A DNA stretch of 64,000 bases from CAZEKB01 sp964512225 (lineage in GTDB: Bacteria; Myxococcota_A; UBA796; UBA9615). Shown here piece by piece: positions 8,918 to 17,405 of the stretch. How positions within the stretch are numbered: the first letter of the stretch is position 1; each line of letters starts with the position of its first letter. The notes under the pieces are model-generated. The model ran no database searches and was not told where the DNA came from. It was given only the letters and a program-made list of their open reading frames with translations. The position numbers and the translations under genes are program-made. Location: assembly GCA_964512225.1 (NCBI GenBank), contig CAZEKB010000031.1, positions 1-64,000 of the forward strand, read 5' to 3'.

Positions 8918-11900
8918 GTGCAGAGGCCCGTCGCCGTCCTCGTCGTCGCTCTCTTCGGCCTCGCCGTACCGGCGGGCTGCGACGACCAGGGTGTGCTCGT
9001 GTCCGACGACGATACGGACGTCGAGGAGTGGGGGGAGGTGCCTCGGGATGAGCCGTGGGTCCGCCGGGAGGTGCCGGCGCCGGGGCCCATGACCTTCACC
9101 GAGCTGCACTACAACCCGGCGACGGACCCCGATCTGGAGTGGATCGAGCTCCACAATCCCATGGCCTTCGACCTCGACCTCTCGGGCTGGGCGCTCGAGG
9201 GCGGCGTGGGCTTCTCGTTCGCGCCGGGGACCATCGCGCCGGCGGGCGGGTACCTCGTGCTGGCCGCGGACCCCGACCGGCTGGGGGACGTCACCGGCTT
9301 CACCGGCGCCCTGGGACCGTACGACGGGCGCCTCGACGACGACCGGGCCCGCGTCGACCTGCGGAACAACGGCGGTCGCCTGATCGACACCGTGGAGTAC
9401 GGCGACGACCACCCGTGGCCCGTGCACCCCGACGGCTCCGGCTTCCCCCTGGCCAAGGTCCACGCCACCGCTGCGAGCGATCGCGCCGAGCACTGGACCG
9501 TCGCCGATGCCTTCGGCGGCACCCCCGGGCGCGCCAACGGCCTCGACCCGCTGGAGCCCCCGACCCTCGTCGAGCTCGTCGCCCTCGACGCCCGCTGGAG
9601 CTGGGACCTCTCCGGCGACTACCCCGCCCCCGACTGGGCCGCCCCGGACTACGACGCCTCGGCCTGGCCGAGCGCTCTCGCCGTCTTCTACGCGGGAGAG
9701 GAACAGGTCGACGTCTCCGCCACCGTGCGCGTCACGGCCGACAACTTCTACGGCCTCTACCTCGGCGGGGCCGACGGCAGCGACCTGCGGCTCGTGGGCG
9801 AAGACCCGGACGGCAGCTGGACCACCGTCGAGTCCTTCGCCCTGGACGTCGGCCCCCGCGACCACCTCTACCTCGCCGCCTGGGAGGCCTCCGGGGGCGC
9901 CGGGGGACCGCAGATGACCATCGCCGAAGCCGAGGCCGGCGGGGATCTCGTCGGCACGGGCTCGGCGACCTTCGAGTGGGTCCTCGGCCCCGTCGGCGCG
10001 GGCCCCGGCCCCCAGCCTGCGAACCCGTCCCCGTCGGAGTCCGAGATCGCGCTCGTCGTCGAGGACGCCGAGGCCGACGGAGCCTGGGCGCCGCCCGCCG
10101 TCGAGGCCGGGCGCACCTCGGCCCCCTGGGGCGGGGCCGTCGGGGGCGCGTTCGACGACGCGACCCGGTACGTGTGGCCCGACACCTTCGCCGCCGTGTC
10201 CGTGACCAACACCGACGACACCTACGCCCTCTTCCGCTCCGTCGCGCCCCTGACGGGACCGAGCGGGGCCACCGAGCTGCCGTCCATCCCCACCACCGCC
10301 ACGTTCCGCACCGCCTTCGCCTTCGACGCCGACCCGGCCGCCACCGACCTGTCCATCTCGTGCCTGGTGGACGACGGGGCCGTCGTGCACCTGAACGGCG
10401 TCGAGGTCCTCCGAAGCAACATGCCCGACGGCCCGGTGACCGCGGGGACCCTGGCCGCCGCCCGCGTCGACGGCCCCGATCACGTCGACGCGAGCGTCCC
10501 CGCCGACGCCCTGGTGCGGGGCGACAACGTCCTCGCCGTCGAGGTCCACCAGGCCGAGCCCGACGACCTCGACCTGACGTTCGGCTGCGCCCTCACCGCC
10601 CGGATCGGGCCCGCGCTCGGGGGGGGGGCGGCCCTCCTCCTCGACGAGGTCGCTCGGCCCGACGTCTCGCGGTTCTGGGTGGAGCTGCTCGGCGCGGGGG
10701 CCCAGCCCCGAGACACCGACGGCCTCCTGCTGTCCTCGTCCGCGGGCGGGGAGCTCGCCCTGCCCCCCGGGCTGCTGGAGCCCGGAGAGACGAGGTCGGT
10801 GGACGTCGACCTGCCGGTGGAAGCGGGCGACGTCCTCTTCCTGACCTCCGCCGACGGCCGGGTCCTGCACGACGCGGTCCGGGTGCACGCCGGGTTCCTC
10901 GCTCGCGAGCGCGACGGCGGCCCCTGGCGACACGTGCGAGACCCCACGCCGGGCGAGCCCAACATCGTCCCCCGGACCGAAGACGTGGTCATCCACGAGA
11001 TTCAGTACCACCGGGCGCCGCTCTCGGCCGACGGTGAGCCCGTGACGCCGCGGCCCGAGGAGTGGATCGAGCTGTACAACCGGGGCGAGGACGACGTGGA
11101 CCTCGCCGGCTGGCAGCTCGTCGACGCCGTGGCGTTCGAGTTCCCATCGGGGACCGTCCTCGCGCCCGACGCCTACCTCGTGGTCGCGGGGGACGCCGAC
11201 GCCCTGCGGGCCGAATACCCGGGCGTGCGCGTGGTGGGCGACCTCTCCGGCCGCTTGAGCAACGCGGGGGACCGGATCGTCCTGCTCGACGCCCTCGGAA
11301 ACCCCGCCGACGAGGTCCGGTACTTCGACGCGGGTCGCTGGCCGGCCGCGGCCGACGGGGGCGGCTCGAGCCTCGAGCTGCGCGACCCGTGGGCGGACAA
11401 CGCGTCCCCCGAGGCGTGGGCGGCGAGCGACGAGGCCACCCGGTCCGCGTGGACGACGTACCGCCGGCGCGGCATCGCCGAGCCGAGTGCGGTGGGCCCC
11501 GACGGGCGCTGGCACGAGCTCGTGATCGGCCTGCTCGACGCCGGCGAGGTGCTGCTCGACGACGTGAGCGTGACCCGCGACCCGGACGGCGCCCGGATCG
11601 AGATGGTCCCCGCCGGCGGCTTCGATGGCGGCGCGGCGGCGTGGCGGCTGCTGGGGAACCACCGGCACAGCGAGGTCGTGCCCGACCCCGACGACCCCGG
11701 AAACCCGGTCCTGCGCCTGGTCGCCACGGGCCCGACCGGGCACATGCACAACCACGCCGAGACCACCACGCTCGAGCCGATCGGGACCCACGAGTACGAG
11801 GTCTCGTTCCGGGCGCGCTGGATCTCCGGGAGCAACCAGGTCCATACGCGCCTCTACTTCAATCGCCTGGCGCGGACGGCGCGGGTGGAGCGGCCCGAGG

Positions 11901-13663
11901 TGTCGGGCACGCCCGGCGCGGCCAACTCGACTGCCGAGGTCGACGTGGGGCCGACCTTCGACTCCCTCCGCCACGACCCGGTGGTGCCCGCGCCCGGCGA
12001 GCCCGTGTCCGTCACCGTCGCCGCGGACGACCCGGACGGCGTGCTCGCGGCGACGCTCTGGTCGTCGGTGGACGACGCGCCGTTCCAGCCCCGGGAGATG
12101 ACCCGGGACGCCGCGGGGCGGTGGGGCGCGGAGCTCGAAGGCGGGGCGGCGGGGACGATCGTGCAGGTCTACGTCGAGGCCGAGGACGGTCGGGGCTCGC
12201 GCTCGATGTTCCCCGCCGCCGGCCCCGACTCCCGCGCGCTCATCCGGTTCGACGACGACCCCGCGCCGAGCGGCCTGCGCGCCTTCCGCATCCTCGTGAC
12301 GCCGGCCGACGCCGACCGGCTGCACCGCGAGGTCGACCTCATGAGCAACGACCTCGTCGGGGCCACGGTGGTCTACGCCGACGCGGAGGTGTTCTACGAC
12401 GTGGGCGTGCGGCTCAAGGGCAGCCAGCGCGGGCGCCCCCGCGTCCCCCGCCTGGGTTACGGGGTGCGGTTCCACGCCGAGCAGCCGTTCCGCGGGAGCC
12501 ACGAGAGCGTGATGCTCGACCGCTCCGAGGGCGTCGGCTTCGGTCAGCGGGAGGTGCTGGTGAACCTGATGATGACGGCCGGGGGCTCCGAGTCGGGGGA
12601 GTACAACGACGTGGTCCACGTCGTGACGCCGCGACCCGAACACACGGGGGCGGCGGAGCTGCAGCTCGACCGCTTCAGCAACCTCGTCCTCGGTTCGCAG
12701 TTCGCCGACGGCTCCGCGGGGACGCGCTTCGAGTACGAGCTCGTCTACTACCCCACGACGACCGACGACGGCACCCCCGAGGGGCTCAAGCGACCGCAGC
12801 CCGACCAGGTCGTCGGCACGCCCCTCACGGACCTCGGCGACGATCCCGAGGCCTATCGCTGGACCTTCCTCATCAAGAACAACGAGATCGAGGACGACTA
12901 CGGTCGCGTCATCGACCTGTGCCGGACCTTCGGGCTCCCCGGGGCCGAGCTCCTGGCCGGGGCCCCCGCGGTGATCGACGTCGAGCAGTGGCTCCGCGCG
13001 TTCGCGTTCTCGACCCTCAGCGGCGCGCGGGACCAGTACGGCGGCGCGGGCAGCCGCCACAACGCGCAGTTCTACGTGCGGCCCGAGGACGATCGTGTCC
13101 TCTTCTTCCCCCACGACCTCGACTTCTTCGGCAGCGCGCGCATGGACGTCGTGAACAACGGCGACCTCGCGCGTCTGCTCGCCGACCCGGCGCACCGCCG
13201 GTCCTACTACGGCCACTTGGAGGACATCGTCTCGCGCGTCTACAACGCCGAGTACATGGGGCCGTGGTGCGACCAGCTCGGCGCCCTCCTCCCCGGCCAG
13301 AGCTTCGCGGCCCACTGCGCGTTCATCGCCGAGCGCGCGGACTGGGTGCTCGACGACTCCCCCGAGTCGGTGACGGCGCTCTTCCCGCCCGCGGAGTTCC
13401 GGATCACGACCGAAGGCGGCGCGGACTTCTCCGTGGACGCGGCGGAGGTGGTGCTCGAGGGGGAGGCCTGGGTCGACGTCCGCCGGATCACGCTCGACGG
13501 CGCGGCCGAGCCCCTGGTCCTGGAGTGGGTCGACGATCGGACGTGGCGCATCGTGGTGCCGCTGGGGGAGGGGCCCAACGAGGTGGCGCTGACCGCGACC
13601 GACCTGCGCGGCGACGTCGTGGGCGCGGACTCGATCGTGGTGACGTCCACGCCGGGGGGGTGA
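8918..13663 (+). CDS. Giant lipoprotein with lamin-tail domains and CotH-like domain
   Basis: A 1581-residue protein. GTG 8918 is preceded by TAGGAGAC and starts a leader ending in VPAGC; longer upstream readings run antisense through the neighbouring lipoprotein. A lamin-tail domain begins near residue 57 (FTELHYNPATD, WIELHNP, DLSGWAL), and a second near residue 690 (IHEIQYHRAP, WIELYNRG, LAGWQL). Residues about 1117-1510 resemble CotH: GVRLKGSQRG, a NxxxQFYVRPED region and FFPHDLDFFGS, where acidic residues of the atypical kinase would lie. An Ig-like C-terminal domain follows. CotH proteins phosphorylate or modify spore and surface proteins; the substrate here is unknown. The reading frame is intact over 4.7 kb. 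Confidence 0.8.
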   Translation: MQRPVAVLVVALFGLAVPAGCDDQGVLVSDDDTDVEEWGEVPRDEPWVRREVPAPGPMTFTELHYNPATDPDLEWIELHNPMAFDLDLSGWALEGGVGFSFAPGTIAPAGGYLVLAADPDRLGDVTGFTGALGPYDGRLDDDRARVDLRNNGGRLIDTVEYGDDHPWPVHPDGSGFPLAKVHATAASDRAEHWTVADAFGGTPGRANGLDPLEPPTLVELVALDARWSWDLSGDYPAPDWAAPDYDASAWPSALAVFYAGEEQVDVSATVRVTADNFYGLYLGGADGSDLRLVGEDPDGSWTTVESFALDVGPRDHLYLAAWEASGGAGGPQMTIAEAEAGGDLVGTGSATFEWVLGPVGAGPGPQPANPSPSESEIALVVEDAEADGAWAPPAVEAGRTSAPWGGAVGGAFDDATRYVWPDTFAAVSVTNTDDTYALFRSVAPLTGPSGATELPSIPTTATFRTAFAFDADPAATDLSISCLVDDGAVVHLNGVEVLRSNMPDGPVTAGTLAAARVDGPDHVDASVPADALVRGDNVLAVEVHQAEPDDLDLTFGCALTARIGPALGGGAALLLDEVARPDVSRFWVELLGAGAQPRDTDGLLLSSSAGGELALPPGLLEPGETRSVDVDLPVEAGDVLFLTSADGRVLHDAVRVHAGFLARERDGGPWRHVRDPTPGEPNIVPRTEDVVIHEIQYHRAPLSADGEPVTPRPEEWIELYNRGEDDVDLAGWQLVDAVAFEFPSGTVLAPDAYLVVAGDADALRAEYPGVRVVGDLSGRLSNAGDRIVLLDALGNPADEVRYFDAGRWPAAADGGGSSLELRDPWADNASPEAWAASDEATRSAWTTYRRRGIAEPSAVGPDGRWHELVIGLLDAGEVLLDDVSVTRDPDGARIEMVPAGGFDGGAAAWRLLGNHRHSEVVPDPDDPGNPVLRLVATGPTGHMHNHAETTTLEPIGTHEYEVSFRARWISGSNQVHTRLYFNRLARTARVERPEVSGTPGAANSTAEVDVGPTFDSLRHDPVVPAPGEPVSVTVAADDPDGVLAATLWSSVDDAPFQPREMTRDAAGRWGAELEGGAAGTIVQVYVEAEDGRGSRSMFPAAGPDSRALIRFDDDPAPSGLRAFRILVTPADADRLHREVDLMSNDLVGATVVYADAEVFYDVGVRLKGSQRGRPRVPRLGYGVRFHAEQPFRGSHESVMLDRSEGVGFGQREVLVNLMMTAGGSESGEYNDVVHVVTPRPEHTGAAELQLDRFSNLVLGSQFADGSAGTRFEYELVYYPTTTDDGTPEGLKRPQPDQVVGTPLTDLGDDPEAYRWTFLIKNNEIEDDYGRVIDLCRTFGLPGAELLAGAPAVIDVEQWLRAFAFSTLSGARDQYGGAGSRHNAQFYVRPEDDRVLFFPHDLDFFGSARMDVVNNGDLARLLADPAHRRSYYGHLEDIVSRVYNAEYMGPWCDQLGALLPGQSFAAHCAFIAERADWVLDDSPESVTALFPPAEFRITTEGGADFSVDAAEVVLEGEAWVDVRRITLDGAAEPLVLEWVDDRTWRIVVPLGEGPNEVALTATDLRGDVVGADSIVVTSTPGG

Positions 13664-13684
13664 TCCGGCGTCGCGTCGGCGCGC

Positions 13685-14371
13685 TCAGGCCTCGCCCGCG
13701 GCGAACTCCGCGAGCTTCGCGCCCCCCACGGAGCCGTGCAGGACGAACCCCGTCTTGAGGGTCGTGACGAGGCCCTCCTTCTGCCAGCGTCGCATGTGCC
13801 GCACGACGGTCTCGTCGCGGCAGCCCGCCAGCGCGGCGAGGTCGGCGCGACCGAGGCGGAGGGGGACGTAGGTGCCCCGGGCGTCGGGGAGGCCGAGGCG
13901 GCCCGCGAGGTCGGTGAGCACCGCGGCGAGGCGACGCGGGACGGGGGCGCTGCCGAACAGCCCGAGGCTCCGGGTGAGGGCGGCGGTGCGGGCCGCGGAC
14001 ACCTTCAGCAGCGGGGCCACGGCGGCGGGGTCGTCGGCGAGCAGACGATCGAGCGTCGCCCGGTCCAGCTTGCGGCCCTTGCCCGCGGCCAGCCCGACGC
14101 AGCTCGCGGCCCGGGGCGCGTCCACGGCCGTCCCTTCGCCCGCGATCTCGCCCCGCACGACGACGGCCACCATGCGCTCGGAGCTCCTCAGCCCTACCGC
14201 CCCCGTGCACACGGCCAGCACCCAGTCGGAGTCGTCCCCCGCCGCCCAGAGCTGCTCGCCGCGCGCCCAGCGGACGGCGGTGGAGTGGGCCATGAGGGCC
14301 CCGTGGTTGGGACACCCCGGGCAGGGCCAGGCACAGGGGCACAGCGAGGGGCGCTCGCGGCTCGTCGGCAT
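13685..14371 (-). CDS. Crp/Fnr-type regulator with N-terminal cysteine cluster
   Basis: A 228-residue protein from ATG 14371. The C-terminal third has a Crp-type winged helix-turn-helix (LGRADLAALAGCRDETVVRHM, recognition helix around residues 185-200, shortened here). The middle is a poorly conserved cNMP-like sensor. The N-terminus has Cys 11, 13, 17 and 20 (CPCAWPCPGC), a spacing that could hold an iron-sulfur cluster or zinc, as in FNR-type redox sensors; this is inference. It is the last gene of a minus-strand run after two flavoproteins and a radical SAM gene, 23 bp after the latter, so it may autoregulate that operon in response to oxygen or redox state. Confidence 0.7.
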   Translation of the reverse strand: MPTSRERPSLCPCAWPCPGCPNHGALMAHSTAVRWARGEQLWAAGDDSDWVLAVCTGAVGLRSSERMVAVVVRGEIAGEGTAVDAPRAASCVGLAAGKGRKLDRATLDRLLADDPAAVAPLLKVSAARTAALTRSLGLFGSAPVPRRLAAVLTDLAGRLGLPDARGTYVPLRLGRADLAALAGCRDETVVRHMRRWQKEGLVTTLKTGFVLHGSVGGAKLAEFAAGEA

Positions 14372-14394
14372 GGGCCCTCCTCAGCGGGCCATCA

Positions 14395-16026
14395 TCACAC
14401 CGCCGCTCTCGTCGCCTCCTGATGCCGATCAGGTTCCTCGGCGAGGTTGCGCGCCAGCCACGCGTCGTCCCCCTCGGCCTCCAGCTCGGCGATCTGCCGG
14501 TCGAGCTGCTCGAAGCAGTACGGGAGGATCGACTGGAAGTGCACGTACAGGATCGACAGCATCGCGAGGGCCTCTACGCCCTTGCTGTTGCGGAACAGCA
14601 CCTTCCAGAAGGCCCCCCAGAAGGGCCGCCGGGTGCGGCCGTCGAGCGTCATCCGCACGCAGAGCCGGGCGAACGCGCGGGCATTGCGCGCGAACATGCG
14701 GAAGCTCGGCATCAGCACCGGGATGGTGTCGAGCCGCGTGGCGACCGACGCGCACCGGGCGAAGTAGTTCGCCGGGTCGAACGAGTGCCGCATGATGCGG
14801 ACCAGGTCCTCGAGGACGATCCGGGGGGACCGCTCGGTAGCGAACATGATCCCCGCCGAGATCTGGTCGCGGACCTCCTTGTCGTGCGTCTCGCGAGCCT
14901 TCGGGAACAGGCGCCCCTCCTTGTGCAGGCGCTTGGCGAGCTGGGTCTCGGGCAGGGGGTAGACGACCGAGGGCATGACCCAGGGCACCGACGTGCGTTC
15001 GATGCAGTCGATTACCCGGTCGGCGATGTCGTCGGGCTCTCCGTCGAGTCCGAGCAGGAAGCCGCTGTGCACCGTCGCTCCCGCGCGGCGGTAGATGGCG
15101 TCCACCGCCTCCTCGATGGAGAAGCCGACGTTCTGCTGCTTCTGGGCCGTCTTGAGCGCGGCCTCGTCGGGCGTCTCGATGCCGATGAGCAGGGCCTTGA
15201 AGCGCGCCTCCCGGAGCAGGTCGAGCAGCTCGGGGTCCTTGGCGATGTTCAGCGTCACCGACGTGGAGTGCTGGAACGGACGGCCGTGCGCTTCGCCCCA
15301 CTCGGCGATGCCTCGCAAGAACGGCTTCGCGTCCTTCATGTTGCCGATGAGGTTGTCGTCGAAGAAGTCGAGCTGGCCGCGGTATCCGAGGTCGTACAGC
15401 GCCTGGAACTCGGCCAGGACCTGCTCGAGCGTCTTGCGCCGGTAGCGGTTGGAGAACAGGTCGATGACGTTGCAGAACTCGCAGCGGTACGGGCAGCCGC
15501 GCGAGTACTGCACGCCCACGTAGAGGTAGTTGCGGTGGTCGATCAGGTCGAACCGCGGGACCGGGCTGAGGCTGAGGTCGGCGAGCCGGTCCGCGCGGTA
15601 TACGCCCCCCGTCGCCCCCGCCTGGAGGTCCGCGAGCCACATCGGGATGGTGACCTCGCCCTCGTCGAGCACGAAGTAGTCGGCGCCCGCCTCTTCGTAG
15701 AACTGGGGCGACAGGGTGGGATCGGGCCCCCCCACGGCTACGGGCTTGCCCGCCGCCCTCGCTCGCTCCACCACCGACAGCGCCCGCGCCCGGTGCACGA
15801 TCTTGCTGCCCACGAGGACGATGTCGGCCCACTCGAGGTGCTCGTCCTCCAGGGGCTCCACGTTCTCGTCCACGAGCCACAGCTCCCACCCGTCGGGCAG
15901 CAGCGCGGCCACCGTGAGGAGGCCCAGCGGCGGGGTCATGTACTTCGCGCCCACGAGCTCGCAGACGGCCTCGAAGTGCCAGAAGGAGAAGGAGTCGAAC
16001 TTCGGCCAGACGATGAGCGCGCGCAC
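14395..16026 (-). CDS. B12-binding radical SAM protein, DUF4070 type
   Basis: A 543-residue protein from GTG 16026, preceded by GAGGAG. Residues about 1-150 form the cobalamin-binding Rossmann-like domain (PPLGLLTVAALLP, VGGPDPTLSP), and CPYRCEFC near residue 177 is the CxxxCxxC 4Fe-4S site. The C-terminal region (PSFRMFARNARAF, then a FWKVLF-like segment) resembles DUF4070, shared with hopanoid methylase HpnP and relatives. Such enzymes methylate or rearrange unactivated carbons. HpnP itself is only one option, since no hopanoid genes are seen. It lies 44 bp after the FAD oxidoreductase gene and before the Crp-like regulator. Substrate unknown. Confidence 0.8.
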   Translation of the reverse strand: MRALIVWPKFDSFSFWHFEAVCELVGAKYMTPPLGLLTVAALLPDGWELWLVDENVEPLEDEHLEWADIVLVGSKIVHRARALSVVERARAAGKPVAVGGPDPTLSPQFYEEAGADYFVLDEGEVTIPMWLADLQAGATGGVYRADRLADLSLSPVPRFDLIDHRNYLYVGVQYSRGCPYRCEFCNVIDLFSNRYRRKTLEQVLAEFQALYDLGYRGQLDFFDDNLIGNMKDAKPFLRGIAEWGEAHGRPFQHSTSVTLNIAKDPELLDLLREARFKALLIGIETPDEAALKTAQKQQNVGFSIEEAVDAIYRRAGATVHSGFLLGLDGEPDDIADRVIDCIERTSVPWVMPSVVYPLPETQLAKRLHKEGRLFPKARETHDKEVRDQISAGIMFATERSPRIVLEDLVRIMRHSFDPANYFARCASVATRLDTIPVLMPSFRMFARNARAFARLCVRMTLDGRTRRPFWGAFWKVLFRNSKGVEALAMLSILYVHFQSILPYCFEQLDRQIAELEAEGDDAWLARNLAEEPDRHQEATRAAV

Positions 16027-16070
16027 GGGACTCCTCGGGGTTCTCTACTTCGGGACCGGGGGCGCCGCCG

Positions 16071-17405
16071 CTAGATGGTCGGGGCGGGGCCTTCGGCGAC
16101 GACCTCGGCCGATCGCGCGCCGGCGAGGCCCAGATCACCGGGGTCGCGCCAGCGGTTCATCTTCGCGACGCCCTGCATCGCGTAGAACCAGGGCATCACC
16201 CGCCACGACGGCCAGACGTTGCCCGCGAGCATGCTCACGACCTCCCGGCGCATGCGCCCCACGACCGGGCCCTCGGCGGGCTGCGTGAGGAACAGGGCGC
16301 GGAAGTACGGGTCGTTCCAGGCGTAGATGAAGTGCGAGAAGACGTGCAGCGTCTCCTTGACCTTGGCCGCGTACTTCGCGAAGTGCCGGGCCGTGATCGG
16401 TCGGTCGCCGTCGAGGGCGGCGATGGCCTCGGCCGTCGCGACCTTGGCCGACGTGACCGCGAGGTGGACGCCGCTGGAGAAGACCGGATCGAGGAAGGCC
16501 GCCGAGTCGCCCACGAGGACCCAGCCGTTGCCGGCGATGGCCGCCGCGCGGTACGAGTAGTCCGCGACGATCGACACCGGGCGGATCTGCTCCGCGTCCA
16601 CGAGGCGGTTCGCCAGCGCCGGCGTGTCCGCCATGCAGCGCTCCCAGATCCCGTCCCGCCCGATCTTGGCCTTCTTGAGGGAGTCGAACCACTCGCGCTC
16701 CACGACCATGCCCAGGGACGCGGTGTCCCCGGCGAACGGGATGAGCCATCCCCAGCCGTAGTCCTGCGCGACGATCGCGATGGTGCCTTCGTCGTCGCCG
16801 GCGTCGCGGGTCACGCCCCGGTAGTGCGTGAAGAGGCAGACGCGGTCGAGGTTCGGGTCCTTCGTGCGGATGCCGAGCTGGTTGGCGAGCATCGTCCGCC
16901 GCCCGGTGCAGTCGAAGACGATCCGCGCCGTCACCGCGCGCGCGTCCCCGCCCTCCGTGACCAGGTCGACGCCGACGCAGCGGTCGCCCTCCATCGTGAA
17001 CCGCTTCACCGTGCACAGGTCCACGCAGTCGGCCCCGCTGCGCACGGCGGCGTCCCACAGGATCTTGTCGAACGCGTCGCGCGGCACCTGGTACGCGTAC
17101 GGGTGGATGGCTCGCTCGGCTTCGGGGAACGGGAAGACGCCGCGGTCGTCGTCGGCCGCCGGGGCGAAGTAGGCCCCGTACTTCTTCAGGAACCCGGCCG
17201 CCTCGAACTCGTCGGTGAGCCCGAGCTCGTCCCAGATCGGGTTCGTCGCGGGCAGGAGGCTCTCCCCCACGCAGAAGCGCGGGTGTCGCGCCTTTTCGAG
17301 CACGAGGACGCTCTTGCCCGCCCGACGGAGGTACATGGCGGCGACGGTCCCGGCGGGGCCTCCGCCCACGATGATGGCGTCGTATCGGTCTTGGATCGTG
17401 GTCAT
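16071..17405 (-). CDS. FAD-dependent oxidoreductase, halogenase-like (first of pair)
   Basis: A 444-residue flavoprotein. ATG 17405 overlaps the upstream stop as ATGA, and the FAD-binding GGGPAG follows immediately, which fixes the start. It has GESLLPAT after the first strand, YGWGWLIP near residues 215-222 (the WxWxIP signature of flavin-dependent halogenases) and GDSAAFLDPVFSSG as the second FAD-binding motif. Related families include geranylgeranyl reductases and tryptophan-halogenase-like monooxygenases, so actual halogenation is not certain. Its partner is the adjacent paralogue at 17402-19132. Cytoplasmic. Confidence 0.75.
   Translation of the reverse strand: MTTIQDRYDAIIVGGGPAGTVAAMYLRRAGKSVLVLEKARHPRFCVGESLLPATNPIWDELGLTDEFEAAGFLKKYGAYFAPAADDDRGVFPFPEAERAIHPYAYQVPRDAFDKILWDAAVRSGADCVDLCTVKRFTMEGDRCVGVDLVTEGGDARAVTARIVFDCTGRRTMLANQLGIRTKDPNLDRVCLFTHYRGVTRDAGDDEGTIAIVAQDYGWGWLIPFAGDTASLGMVVEREWFDSLKKAKIGRDGIWERCMADTPALANRLVDAEQIRPVSIVADYSYRAAAIAGNGWVLVGDSAAFLDPVFSSGVHLAVTSAKVATAEAIAALDGDRPITARHFAKYAAKVKETLHVFSHFIYAWNDPYFRALFLTQPAEGPVVGRMRREVVSMLAGNVWPSWRVMPWFYAMQGVAKMNRWRDPGDLGLAGARSAEVVAEGPAPTI

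Noticed and set aside
8822..13315. A 1497-codon open frame opposite the CotH lipoprotein
   Set aside because: Same reason; the plus strand has signal peptide, ribosome site and domains.
14395..16026. Hopanoid C-2 methylase HpnP by name
   Set aside because: The DUF4070 architecture is shared by many methylases and no hopanoid genes are visible.
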